Shown here: piece after piece, positions 22,154 to 29,773 of the stretch | How the letters are laid out: every line of letters starts with the position of its first letter | Numbering within the stretch: the stretch's first letter is position 1 | Source of the DNA: DATDRS01 sp035291605 | Lineage (GTDB): Bacteria; Chloroflexota; Anaerolineae; Anaerolineales; UBA6663 | NCBI GenBank assembly: GCA_035291605.1 | Contig: DATDRS010000009.1 | Span: 1 to 35,822 of the forward strand | DNA: 35,822 bases | Direction of reading: 5' to 3' | Position numbers and translations under genes: made by a program | Notes under the pieces: model-generated | Seen by the model: only the letters and a program-made list of their open reading frames with translations | Databases searched by the model: none | Told to the model about the DNA's origin: nothing

Positions 22154-23359
22154 ATGTCCACCAAACTCGACTGGATCACCCAGGAACTCGATAACCTCCG
22201 CCAGCAAGGTCTTTACAACACCATCCGCACTTTGAGTTCACCGCAGGGGGCATGGCTCACGGTGGACGGCCGGCAGGTGCTCAACTTCTGCTCGAACAAT
22301 TATCTGGGGCTGGCCAACCACCCCAGGCTCGTCCAGGCCGTGCAGGATGCCGTCCGGCAGTACGGCGTCGGCCCGGCGGCAGTGCGCTCCATCGCCGGGA
22401 CGATGACGCTGCACGTCGAGCTGGAACGGCGCCTCGCCGCGTTCAAAGGCGTCGAGGCCGCCATCACTTTCCAATCCGGCTTCAACGCCAACCTTGCCGT
22501 CATCCCTGCACTCGTCGGCAAGGAAGACGTGATCTTCTCCGACCGGCTGAACCACGCCTCGATCATTGACGGCTGCCGCCTCTCCGGCACGAAGATCGTC
22601 GCCTACGACCACTGCTCCCCCGCGCATCTCATGGAAACCATCGCGGCTGAGAAGGGGCGTTCAATTGAACGCCCCTACCGCCGCGCGCTCATCGTCACCG
22701 ACGGCGTGTTCAGCATGGACGGCGATGTGGCCCCCCTGCCTGAAATCTACGCCATCGCGCGGGAGGAAGATATCCTGCTGATGGTGGACGACGCGCACGG
22801 CGAGGGCGTGCTGGGGCGCGGCGGGCGCGGCATCGTGGATCACTTCGGCCTGCACGGGAAGGTGGACGTCGAAGTGGGGACGCTCTCGAAAGCCTTTGGC
22901 GTGGTGGGCGGCGTGGTCGCCGGGAACAAGACGGTGGTGGAATGGCTGCGCCAGCGCGGGCGGCCTTTCCTCTTCTCCTCCGCCGTCACCGTCCCCGACG
23001 CCGCCGCGTGCCTCGCCGCGCTCGACCTGCTCGAGGCCTCCACCGAACTGGTGGACCGGCTGTGGGAAAACGCCAGATACTTCAAAGCCGAGATGAAGCG
23101 GCTCGGCTTCGACACGGGCGTGAGCACCACCCCGATCACGCCGGTGATGCTCGGCGAAGCGCCGCTGGCCCAGCAGTTCAGCCGCCAGTTGTTCGACGCT
23201 CCGCGCGGGGTGTTCGCCATGGCCATCGGCTTCCCGACCGTGCCCAAAGGCAAGGCGCGCATCCGGGTGATGATCTCCGCCGCCCACAGCCGTGACGACC
23301 TGGACAAAGGCTTAGAGACATTTGCCAAAGTCGGGAAGGAACTGGGAGTAATTTCGTAG
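22154..23359 (+). CDS. kbl: Glycine C-acetyltransferase / KBL-type alpha-oxoamine synthase, with an in-frame palindrome insertion
   Basis: The 401-residue PLP enzyme has the alpha-oxoamine synthase landmarks FCSNNYLGLANHP (45-57), GVGPAAVRSIAGT (71-83), His134 in LNHASIIDG, VDDAHGEGVLG (211-221) and the PLP lysine Lys246 in TLSKAFG. KBL joins glycine and acetyl-CoA to 2-amino-3-oxobutyrate in threonine/glycine metabolism. BioF-like activity is not excluded, but the N-terminal layout and the RIRVMISAAHS end favour KBL. Residues about 167-175 (KGRSIERPY) are coded by a 28-base palindrome. They fall where relatives have a short loop before RALIVTDGVFSMDGD. I chose ATG 22154 over upstream codons. 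Confidence 0.85.
   Translation: MSTKLDWITQELDNLRQQGLYNTIRTLSSPQGAWLTVDGRQVLNFCSNNYLGLANHPRLVQAVQDAVRQYGVGPAAVRSIAGTMTLHVELERRLAAFKGVEAAITFQSGFNANLAVIPALVGKEDVIFSDRLNHASIIDGCRLSGTKIVAYDHCSPAHLMETIAAEKGRSIERPYRRALIVTDGVFSMDGDVAPLPEIYAIAREEDILLMVDDAHGEGVLGRGGRGIVDHFGLHGKVDVEVGTLSKAFGVVGGVVAGNKTVVEWLRQRGRPFLFSSAVTVPDAAACLAALDLLEASTELVDRLWENARYFKAEMKRLGFDTGVSTTPITPVMLGEAPLAQQFSRQLFDAPRGVFAMAIGFPTVPKGKARIRVMISAAHSRDDLDKGLETFAKVGKELGVIS
22651..22678. repeat. 28-base palindromic element inside the kbl-like gene
   Basis: The core 22653-22676 is a perfect 24-base palindrome of the form AGGGGCG-TTCA|TGAA-CGCCCCT, flanked by GA and AC. It has the same length, arms and centre layout as the intergenic element at 26123-26150. 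The two differ at five positions, four of which change as matched pairs that keep the palindrome intact. It is read through in frame. Confidence 0.8.
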
Positions 23360-23370
23360 CAGAGGTAGCG

Positions 23371-24978
23371 ATGAACCTATCCGCCGAAGAGCAACTCAAA
23401 TGGAAAACCCGCGCCGTCGAGTTGATGCGGGCGATTGACCGCATCCGCGACTCGGCCGACGACGAGCGCGAGCTGACCTCCGCCATCGTCGCCACCCTCG
23501 CCAGCGCGGTCGAGGCCGAGCTGTGCCTGCTCTGCCTGCGTGACGACGACACGGGCGAGCTGCAGCTGCGCGCCGTGACCGACCGCGCCGGGGTGTACGA
23601 CTCCAGCACGGAGGGATATTTCCACGACCTGGCTGCGCGCGCGGCGGCCCTCCAGGGCGCGGATTTCCTCAGCGCCGACCTTGTCTTGAAGGATCAACGG
23701 CGCGCCCGCTTCGCGTGCCTCGCCGCCCCGCTGAACGTCGGCGGCGGCAATCTGGGCGCGCTGCTCCTCCTCAACGCCGATCACCCCTTCAACGGCGAGG
23801 AGCAGGCGCTCGTGAACGACGCCATCAGCCAGATTGACTCGGCCATGCAGCACGCGCGCATCGTGCGCGAGCTCCGCCGCCGCCAACAGGAGCTGGAGGC
23901 CATCTTCCGCATTGACCACATCCGCGACGAGGACCTGGAGTTCCAGTCCATGCTGGACGCCGTCCTGGCCGAGGTCTGCCGCGCCATCGAGGCGGAGATC
24001 GGGTTCCTCATGCTCTACGACCGCGCAGGCAACGAACTCGAACTCCGCGCCGCGACCGATCAAAACCTGTTCACGGCCGAGGACGCGGGCCAGCTGATCC
24101 GCTCGGTGTCCGACGAAGCGATCCGCGCGGCGGCGCTGGTCAACCGCGCCTACTCCGGGGGGCCGCTGCGGGCGATCAGCGGCGTCCCGCTCATCCTCGA
24201 GAATCGCCTCATTGGCGTGCTGGGCGTCGTCAACCGCAAGGGGCGCGAGGCCTTCACCCGCACCGACCAGGCCATGCTGCGGGCCATCGCCAGCCAGACC
24301 GATACCGCTATCTTTGAGAGCCTGGAGACGCAGAAACTGCGCGCCGCCTTCGGCAAATCCGTCGGCCCGCAGGTGATGGAACGCCTGCTGTCTATCTCCG
24401 ACCGCGACCTGCTCACCAGCGAACGCACCGTCGTCACCACGTTGTTCTCGGACATCCGCGGCTTCACCAACATGTCGGAGCATTTGCCGCCGGAGGCCCT
24501 GCAGGCCGTGCTCAACGATCACCTCTCCGCGCTCACCGATCTGGTGCTGGCCTACGAGGGGATGCTGGACAAATATGTAGGCGACTGTGTCATGGCCGTC
24601 TTCAACGCGCCCGAACGCCAGCCCGACCATGCCCTCCGCGGCGTGAAACTGGCGCTCGACATGCACAAGGCCCATCACCAGGTGATGGGGCGCTGGCGCG
24701 ACCGCGTGCCGCTCCCGCCCATCGGCATCGGCCTCAGCACGGGCGAGACGATGATGGGCAACTTCGGCTCGATGCGCCGCCTCGAATACACCGCCATCGG
24801 CCGGGACGTGAACCTGGCCTCGCGGCTGTGCGGCGCGGCGGCGGGCGACCAGACCCTCATCAGCGCCTCGACCTACGCGCTGGTGAAGGATTCGGTCGTG
24901 GCCGAAGAAGTCCCGGCGCTGAGCCTCAAGGGCATTGAGGCGGACGTGCGCGCGTGGAATGTGAAAGGGTTGAAGTGA
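23371..24978 (+). CDS. GAF-GAF-class III adenylate cyclase
   Basis: The 535-residue protein has two GAF sensor domains (about 35-160 and 190-318), joined and followed by coiled-coil linkers (RRRQQELEAIFRID; SVGPQVMERLL), then a class III cyclase domain (about 352-520). Catalytic residues are complete: metal ligands Asp361 (LFSDIRGFT) and Asp405, base-recognising Lys401 (LDKYVGD) and Thr474 (EYTAIG), and transition-state residues Asn481 and Arg485 (NLASRL). Lys plus Thr points to ATP rather than GTP as substrate, making cAMP. There are no membrane segments, so it senses a cytoplasmic ligand. It starts 11 bases after the kbl-like stop, with GAGG upstream. Confidence 0.9.
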   Translation: MNLSAEEQLKWKTRAVELMRAIDRIRDSADDERELTSAIVATLASAVEAELCLLCLRDDDTGELQLRAVTDRAGVYDSSTEGYFHDLAARAAALQGADFLSADLVLKDQRRARFACLAAPLNVGGGNLGALLLLNADHPFNGEEQALVNDAISQIDSAMQHARIVRELRRRQQELEAIFRIDHIRDEDLEFQSMLDAVLAEVCRAIEAEIGFLMLYDRAGNELELRAATDQNLFTAEDAGQLIRSVSDEAIRAAALVNRAYSGGPLRAISGVPLILENRLIGVLGVVNRKGREAFTRTDQAMLRAIASQTDTAIFESLETQKLRAAFGKSVGPQVMERLLSISDRDLLTSERTVVTTLFSDIRGFTNMSEHLPPEALQAVLNDHLSALTDLVLAYEGMLDKYVGDCVMAVFNAPERQPDHALRGVKLALDMHKAHHQVMGRWRDRVPLPPIGIGLSTGETMMGNFGSMRRLEYTAIGRDVNLASRLCGAAAGDQTLISASTYALVKDSVVAEEVPALSLKGIEADVRAWNVKGLK

Positions 24979-25094
24979 AATGTATTGCGTAGTGCGTATT
25001 GCGAAACCGGCCGCTACGGAATAGGCCATACGCCCTACTCCCTCCATCAACAGAGAATTCTCGGCCAATCCATCCTCACTGAAAGGAGACACCC
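24979..25094. other. Intergenic spacer with low-complexity repeat words
   Basis: The first half has TGCGTAGTGCGTATTGCG followed by CTACGGAATAGG, a weak relative of the GCGTATTCCGT family. The end carries AAAGGAGA, the ribosome binding site of the MBL-fold gene. Confidence 0.5.
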
Positions 25095-25775
25095 ATGCCA
25101 ATCAAACTCACCTGGTACGGGCACGCGGCGATGATGCTGGAGGCCGGAGGCAAGCGCCTGCTCGTGGACCCGTTCCTCTCCGGCAACCCGGCGGCCCCGA
25201 CGACGGCGGATAAAGTGGAGGCCGATTACATCTTGATCTCGCACGGCCACGGCGACCACGTGGGGGATGCGGTCGCCATCGCCAAACGCACGGGGGCAAC
25301 CGTCATCAGCAATTTTGAAATCTGCAACTGGTTCGAGAGCCAGGGGGTCAAGGCGCACGCACAACACCTGGGCGGCGGCCACAACCACCCCTTCGGCTAT
25401 CTCAAGCTCACCCTCGCCCTGCACGGCTCCGCCCTGCCGGACGGGAGTTACGGCGGCAATCCGTGCGGCTTCCTGCTCACTGCCGAGGGCAAGAAAGTCT
25501 ATCTGGCCTGCGACACCGGGCTGTTTGGAGACATGAAGTTAATCGGCGAAGAAGGCCTGGATTTGGCCGTCCTGCCCATCGGCGACAACTACACCATGGG
25601 TCCGGACGACGCGCTCCGCGCTGCGAAACTCTTGCAGGCCAAGAACGTCATCCCCGTACACTACAACACCTGGGATTTGATCGCGCAGGACGCGGGCGCG
25701 TGGGCCAAACGGGTCGAGGCCGAGGCGGGGTCGAAAGTGCAGGTGCTTAAGCCAGGGGGGAGCTTCAACCTGTAA
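25095..25775 (+). CDS. UPF0173-type metal-dependent hydrolase (MBL fold, UlaG-like)
   Basis: The 226-residue protein opens with KLTWYGHAAMMLE and has DPFLSGNP at 25-32 and the metal-binding ISHGHGDHVGD, giving His50-x-His52-x-Asp54-His55. Later ligands lie in LACDTGLFGDM and VIPVHYNTWD. This order and the short length fit the UPF0173/UlaG-like metallo-beta-lactamase-fold hydrolases of unknown substrate. A strong AAAGGAGA lies 7 bases before the ATG. It stands alone between two spacers, so it is probably its own transcription unit. Confidence 0.92.
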   Translation: MPIKLTWYGHAAMMLEAGGKRLLVDPFLSGNPAAPTTADKVEADYILISHGHGDHVGDAVAIAKRTGATVISNFEICNWFESQGVKAHAQHLGGGHNHPFGYLKLTLALHGSALPDGSYGGNPCGFLLTAEGKKVYLACDTGLFGDMKLIGEEGLDLAVLPIGDNYTMGPDDALRAAKLLQAKNVIPVHYNTWDLIAQDAGAWAKRVEAEAGSKVQVLKPGGSFNL

Positions 25776-25784
25776 TTCTCAGTA

Positions 25785-25835
25785 GATTTGGCAGGTTTTA
25801 GAAATCTGACAGGGCTGGGTGCTCCCAGACAGAAA
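25785..25835. repeat. Imperfect inverted repeat after the MBL-fold gene
   Basis: AGATTTGGCAGGTTTTAGAAATCTGACAGGGCT is partly self-complementary (AGATTT/AAATCT; CCTGTCA-like against TGGCAGG). It lies shortly after the stop of the MBL-fold gene and could end transcription or be another dispersed element. Confidence 0.35.
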
Positions 25836-25841
25836 TTGCAC

Positions 25842-25847
25842 TATAAT
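25842..25847 (+). promoter_or_regulatory. -10 box for the small charged protein gene
   Basis: A perfect TATAAT lies 31 bases before the ATG at 25879. No -35 box is recognisable. Confidence 0.4.
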
Positions 25848-25878
25848 AGAAGCAGGGTTATGCGTAGGAGGTATGACG

Positions 25879-26112
25879 ATGTCTGAACAGGAAACCAAGC
25901 GCCAGAGACCGTTCAAGGATTTCATCCCTGACGAGGCGCTGGAGCACATGCAGGCCGCGCGCGAGGAGATGCGCAGGAGTTTCGAGGCCATATTTCCGCC
26001 GGGTTTCATCGAGCACCGGCGCGCCGCGCGCAAGGAAATGCTCAAAGCCGTGCGCAGCGTGATTGACGCCGCGCTGGAGAAGATGGAAGAGCGCGAACAG
26101 ACTAAATCGTAA
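25879..26112 (+). CDS. Small charged helical protein of unknown function
   Basis: I chose ATG at 25879 because AGGAGG (25866-25871) is spaced 7 bases from it; the ATG at 25873 is only one base away from that site. The 77-residue protein is rich in Glu, Arg and Ala, with FKDFIPDEALEHMQAAREEM, FEAIFPPGFIEHRRAARKEML and a last helix SVIDAALEKMEEREQ. Two similar segments, each F-x-(P)-(E)-H-x-x-AAR-x-EM, suggest an internal repeat of about 35 residues. There is no signal or membrane segment. I do not recognise the family. Confidence 0.65.
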   Translation: MSEQETKRQRPFKDFIPDEALEHMQAAREEMRRSFEAIFPPGFIEHRRAARKEMLKAVRSVIDAALEKMEEREQTKS

Positions 26113-26122
26113 CCGTGTAACC

Positions 26123-26150
26123 GTAGGGGCGATCAGCTGATCGCCCCTAC
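26123..26150. repeat. 28-base perfect palindrome GTAGGGGCGATCAG|CTGATCGCCCCTAC, intergenic copy
   Basis: It lies between the convergent small protein gene and the ABC1 kinase gene and could act as a bidirectional hairpin. A half copy (CTGATCGCCTCTAC) follows at about 26166-26179 and forms the last codons of the ABC1 kinase. The in-gene relative is at 22651-22678. Confidence 0.8.
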
Positions 26151-26175
26151 TTCATCTTCAGCCATCTGATCGCCT

Positions 26176-27912
26176 CTACGATTTCTGCCATCCGGCGGTC
26201 ATCACCCACACAAGCGCCAGGCCCGCCCCGGCGAGGAGTGCGCCCCCAAAGAGCATCTGCTCCGCCAGATACAACTGCACCCCGCCGATAAGCAGCGCGG
26301 CGAAGATCACGCCGCCCACCATCCGCCGCACGGCCAGTTCCAGCCGGCTCACCTGCTCCGCGATCTGCGGCACGACTACTTCCAGCTCGCCGCGCTCCAT
26401 TTTGCTCAGCGTCGCCTCCAGGCGAACCGGCGTGGACAGCAGCGCCCGAAACCACCTCCCAATCTCGTCCAGCCAGAACTCCCAACCCGACGTCGCTTCC
26501 TCGGCGATCAGTTTCTGTGCATACGGCGCCAAGCCCTCCCACACGTTGAACTGCGGGTGCAGCCCGGTGCACATGCCGGAGAGGATCGCGATCGTCCTGC
26601 CCAGGAAAATCATGTCCTCGGGGACCTGAAACGGCGCGGAGTACATTAACCCGCGAAACTCTTTGGCGAACTCGCGCATCTCCTCGTAACTGATCTGCCG
26701 CAGCTCCGCCATGCTCTTGCCCCAGAAGCGCTCGAACACTTTGGCCTCGGCTCTTTCCAGCAGAGCCAGGTCCGCGTGCGGGAGCAGGACTCCAAGCATT
26801 TGATACGCCTTCACCATCCGGGCTGAGTCGCGCGTCCCGACGGCAATCGCCAGCTCGCGCAATCCGGCGCGCAGGTTCGGCGGCACGCGCCCGACCATCC
26901 CGAAGTCAACGAAGGTCAACTGCCAGACGACCTCCCCCCCCACCCCCGGCCCCTCCCCCCTCTCCTGGGCATTCGGCCCAGGAGAGGGGGGTAGGGGGGT
27001 GAGGCGAACCACAAACAAATTTCCCGGATGGGGATCGGCGTGAAAAAAACCGTCCTCGAAAATCTGCCGCAGGTAGACCTCGAAGAGCCGCTTCGCCACC
27101 TTAGCGCGGTCTATCCCGGCGGCGGTGATCGCCGCGTAGTCGCTGATCTTGATCGCGTACACGTCTTCGAGCGTGAGCACGCGCTTCGTCGTGTGTGTCC
27201 AGACGACGCGCGGCACGCGCACGCCCGAATCATCCTTGAAGTTGGCGGCGAACGTCTCCGCGTTGCGGCCTTCAGCCAGGTAATCAATCTCCTCGTACAA
27301 CGTCCGCGTGAACTCGGCCAGGAGCGCGGGCACGTCGGCGCGCCGGCCGATCGGCGGGTAGCGCCTGAGCCAGTCCCCTACCGTCCTCAGCGCCGCGAGG
27401 TCGGTGGCGATGAGCATTTCGATGTTTGGACGCTGGACCTTGACGACGACGTCCAGAAACCGCGTGTCTTCGGAGACACCCGATTTCTCAGGGCGAAGCC
27501 TGGCCCGATGCGCCTGCCCCAGCGAGGCTGCCGCGAGCGGAGTCTCCTCGAACATAGCAAACTTTTCGACGAGCGGCGCGCCCAACCCGGCCTCGGCCGC
27601 GCGCCGTATGCCGGCGAACTTCTCCGGGGGCACCTCGTCCTGCAAGCCAGCCAGCTCGGCGGTGATCTCTTCGGGCAGCACGTCGAGGCGCGAGGAGAGG
27701 AACTGCCCGACCTTGATGAGCACGCCGCCCATCGCAATCGCCAACGCGCGGAAGCGCACCGCGATCCGGCGCAGGCGGGCAGAGCGCGTGCGCCTGGCCC
27801 AGCCGCGCACCCCTACGCGCGGCAGAATCACTTCCCAGAAAATCAGGCTGGCGACGACCCGCGCGAAGAAAAAGACGATCCGGCGGTAACGAGAAGAAAT
27901 CATCGAAAACAC
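26176..27912 (-). CDS. ABC1/UbiB (ADCK) atypical kinase with two in-frame insertions
   Basis: The 578-residue protein has the N-terminal KxGQ motif (Lys67, Gln70 in IKVGQFLSSR), the Ala-rich nucleotide loop AAASLGQAHRA (127-137), Lys158 in VVVKVQRP, the catalytic HADPHPGN (291-298), the metal-binding DFG (336-338) and two C-terminal membrane helices (about 535-575). These define the UbiB/ABC1 family, which supports isoprenoid quinone or lipid metabolism at the membrane. Two stretches break the usual spacing: residues about 141-154 (PEKSGVSEDTRFL) and about 303-327 (LTPLPPSPGPNAQERGE...). Each coincides with an inverted repeat in the DNA. All catalytic motifs remain, so the protein is probably active. 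Confidence 0.88.
   Translation of the reverse strand: MFSMISSRYRRIVFFFARVVASLIFWEVILPRVGVRGWARRTRSARLRRIAVRFRALAIAMGGVLIKVGQFLSSRLDVLPEEITAELAGLQDEVPPEKFAGIRRAAEAGLGAPLVEKFAMFEETPLAAASLGQAHRARLRPEKSGVSEDTRFLDVVVKVQRPNIEMLIATDLAALRTVGDWLRRYPPIGRRADVPALLAEFTRTLYEEIDYLAEGRNAETFAANFKDDSGVRVPRVVWTHTTKRVLTLEDVYAIKISDYAAITAAGIDRAKVAKRLFEVYLRQIFEDGFFHADPHPGNLFVVRLTPLPPSPGPNAQERGEGPGVGGEVVWQLTFVDFGMVGRVPPNLRAGLRELAIAVGTRDSARMVKAYQMLGVLLPHADLALLERAEAKVFERFWGKSMAELRQISYEEMREFAKEFRGLMYSAPFQVPEDMIFLGRTIAILSGMCTGLHPQFNVWEGLAPYAQKLIAEEATSGWEFWLDEIGRWFRALLSTPVRLEATLSKMERGELEVVVPQIAEQVSRLELAVRRMVGGVIFAALLIGGVQLYLAEQMLFGGALLAGAGLALVWVMTAGWQKS
26955..26991. repeat. Perfect 16-base inverted repeat inside the ABC1 kinase gene
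   Basis: Arms CCCCCCTCTCCTGGGC (26955-26970) and its complement (26976-26991) enclose ATTCG. On the coding strand it gives the Pro/Gly-rich insert between the HADPHPGN catalytic loop and the DFG motif. The flanks (26940-27003) are also C-rich against G-rich, extending the pairing imperfectly. Confidence 0.8.
27455..27488. repeat. 34-base inverted repeat inside the ABC1 kinase gene
   Basis: Arms AGAAACCGCGTGTCT (27455-27469) and AGACACCCGATTTCT (27474-27488) pair at 13 of 15 positions around TCGG. The left arm differs from the intergenic AGAAACCGGGTTTCT unit at 1366-1404 (read on the opposite strand) at two positions. It codes for the insert before VVVKVQRP. Confidence 0.7.
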
Positions 27913-28070
27913 TCGCGAGAAAAGGTGAGGCGGATTGTATAACCAAAGGGCGAAAAAAGAGCGCCGACTCTTTCTTGAGTCAAGCGCTCCAAATTGGTCA
28001 CCGACGACGGTGAGCGCCGCGTCATGGAGTCTCCAGTGCGTGGTTGAGCCGCGACCGTTTGGTGCAGGCG
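27913..28070. other. Intergenic region upstream of the ABC1 kinase
   Basis: It contains a TATACAAT -10-like box on minus near 27937 and a hairpin GAGCGC..ACTC / GAGT..GCGCTC near 27959-27988. No protein gene is supported. Confidence 0.45.
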
Positions 28071-28244
28071 CTATAAACCTGTAAACAGCGCATTGAATAC
28101 ACTTTGTCCTTGTTCTTGCAGGCGTCGGCTCTTCTCATCTCCAAATGCAAGAAGCTCGCCTCTTTTCCACATGTTATGGATTGGCCGCAGGATCAGTTCC
28201 TTAAGTTCTTGCGTGAGCTGCGCTTTCTGCGGAAGATCGAACAT
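28071..28244 (-). CDS. Possible 57-residue protein downstream of the LysM gene
   Basis: From ATG 28244, 19 bases after the LysM gene stop, a frame encodes 57 residues: MFDLPQKAQLTQELKELILR, PIHNMWKRGELLAFGDEKSR, RLQEQGQSVFNALFTGL. It is amphipathic and helical, with a natural amino-acid mix, and is on the strand of its neighbours. GC content is lower than in flanking genes. It may be a small protein or the tail of a degraded larger gene. The opposite strand also has an open frame (28104-28397), which I consider less likely because its second half is the antisense of the LysM gene. Confidence 0.35.
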   Translation of the reverse strand: MFDLPQKAQLTQELKELILRPIHNMWKRGELLAFGDEKSRRLQEQGQSVFNALFTGL

Positions 28245-28263
28245 CGTGTAGAAGCTCTGAATC

Positions 28264-29736
28264 CTATCGCTGTTGCCGCAAAATCAGGAACCCCGCCACA
28301 CCGGCCGCGAGCAGCAGGAACATCACCCCCGCCGCGCCGAAGAGCGCGATCCGCAGGCGCGAGCGGCTCCCGGCGTTATCCTCTGCGCCGCCGCTAGCCG
28401 CTGCGCTGCGCTGCGCCCCAAACTCCACGTTGGAGAGCGAACCGGTCTCCAGCTGCAGCGGCGTGGTCGAAGCTGTGGTCGCGTTGAAACCGGCCGGCGC
28501 AGCCGAAGAGATCGTATACGCCCCCGCCGGGAGGTTCTCAAAACAGTGCGGCTCGTTGATGCCGTCCGTCGTGTACGTCTGCACCGGCGCGCCCGTCGTG
28601 GTGTCCACCACCGTGAACTGCCCGCCGGTCACCAACCCCTCGTTCGCGTCGCGCCGTGCGTTGCCGTTCACATCTTCGAACAACATCGCGCACACCGTCG
28701 CCGCGCCGACGTTCGCGACCTGCGTCCCCGCCGGGGCGGTCGTCGGATTGGGAGCGGCCGTCGCACCGCCTGTGTCCGGAGCGGCCGTCGGCGCAGGCGG
28801 CTGTGTCGGCGCCGCCGCGCTCTTGCCGATGATCAGCCGCTGCCCCACGCTGATGATCTCGCTCGACAGGCCGTTCATCGCCTTGATCTGATCCACCGTC
28901 GTCCCCGCGATCCCCGCAATGCGCCACAGCGTGTCGCCCGGCTGGACGATGTAGATGATGTTGCCGTCCGGGCCGGGCGTGGGCAGCGTGAAAGGCGTGA
29001 GGAACACGGGCGCGCTCGTGGGCTGCGGAGCGGTCGTCGCGCCGGGGGCGGGCGTGTTGCCCCCCGTTGACGCGCCGACGACGACCAGCGAGATCTCGTC
29101 CCAGTAGCTCGCCATGAACTTGCGACTGTTGCCCCGGTAATCGGCGGCGAGGAACACACCCACTTTGCCGTCCTTTCCGACCGTCGCCTCCACCGAGACG
29201 GGCTGCCAGCCCCCCATCGGGTTGATCGCCCCCGACCACACCACGACGTTGTCGAACTGGTTCTCGGAGCCGTCGGGGTGGATGCCGATAAACATCCGCG
29301 CGTTGATCGTCGTGTCGGCGGGCGCGGGCCAGTCACCCGCCGAAGCCCACAACTTGCCGTAGGCGGTCAGGCGCACCTTCGCGCCCGCCGGCGCGCTGAC
29401 CACCTGCTTCACGCCGGCATACCACGGATCCCAATTGTTGACCACGCGCTGGGAATTTGACCCGGCGTAGATGTTCGCCTGGGCGTCGTTGTTGTTCAGG
29501 CTGTCCACGTTCCAACTAGGCTTGTAGGCATAGTTGAGGGACTCATCCGCCGGTTTCGCTATCTCGGACCACCACGGCAGCCAGCTGGCTGCCCCGGTGC
29601 TGCCGCCGGTCGTCTCGAACCCGCTGTTGACGATCAAGTTGCCCGATTGCGCCGGGGGCGCGGCCTCGACGCCCGGCGACTCCGGCCCCAGCAGCAGAAA
29701 TAGGGCCAGTGCGTAAAACGAAATCTTCTTGAGCAT
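28264..29736 (-). CDS. Secreted LysM / SdrD-like multidomain surface protein
   Basis: The 490-residue protein has a signal peptide (1-26, cut near VEA-AP) and a jelly-roll-like domain that begins NLIVNSGFE (33-41) and runs to about 222. After a Thr/Pro linker there is a LysM domain (260-303: IYIVQPGDTLWRIAG...VGQRLIIG) and a second linker. An SdrD B-like repeat (about 347-436: CAMLFEDVNGNARRDANEG) and a C-terminal membrane helix (about 463-486) with RQQR tail follow. LysM binds peptidoglycan or related glycans, and the SdrD-like domain is a stiff cell-surface stalk. It is therefore a membrane-anchored wall- or glycan-binding protein. It is the last sizeable gene of the glycan set. Confidence 0.85.
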   Translation of the reverse strand: MLKKISFYALALFLLLGPESPGVEAAPPAQSGNLIVNSGFETTGGSTGAASWLPWWSEIAKPADESLNYAYKPSWNVDSLNNNDAQANIYAGSNSQRVVNNWDPWYAGVKQVVSAPAGAKVRLTAYGKLWASAGDWPAPADTTINARMFIGIHPDGSENQFDNVVVWSGAINPMGGWQPVSVEATVGKDGKVGVFLAADYRGNSRKFMASYWDEISLVVVGASTGGNTPAPGATTAPQPTSAPVFLTPFTLPTPGPDGNIIYIVQPGDTLWRIAGIAGTTVDQIKAMNGLSSEIISVGQRLIIGKSAAAPTQPPAPTAAPDTGGATAAPNPTTAPAGTQVANVGAATVCAMLFEDVNGNARRDANEGLVTGGQFTVVDTTTGAPVQTYTTDGINEPHCFENLPAGAYTISSAAPAGFNATTASTTPLQLETGSLSNVEFGAQRSAAASGGAEDNAGSRSRLRIALFGAAGVMFLLLAAGVAGFLILRQQR

Positions 29737-29773
29737 TCGACTTGCCTTCCTGACAGAGTGATTTCCGCGGACT

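Noticed and set aside
23377..25101. Open frame of 574 codons antisense to the cyclase gene
   Set aside because: The sense strand has complete GAF and cyclase motifs. The antisense frame is a GC-skew artefact rich in Arg, Ala, Gly, Val and His with no family pattern.
28104..28397. 97-codon plus-strand open frame near the LysM gene end
   Set aside because: Its second half is antisense of the LysM C-terminus and becomes Arg/Pro-rich; it has no ribosome binding site. The first half is ambiguous, and I preferred the minus-strand frame.
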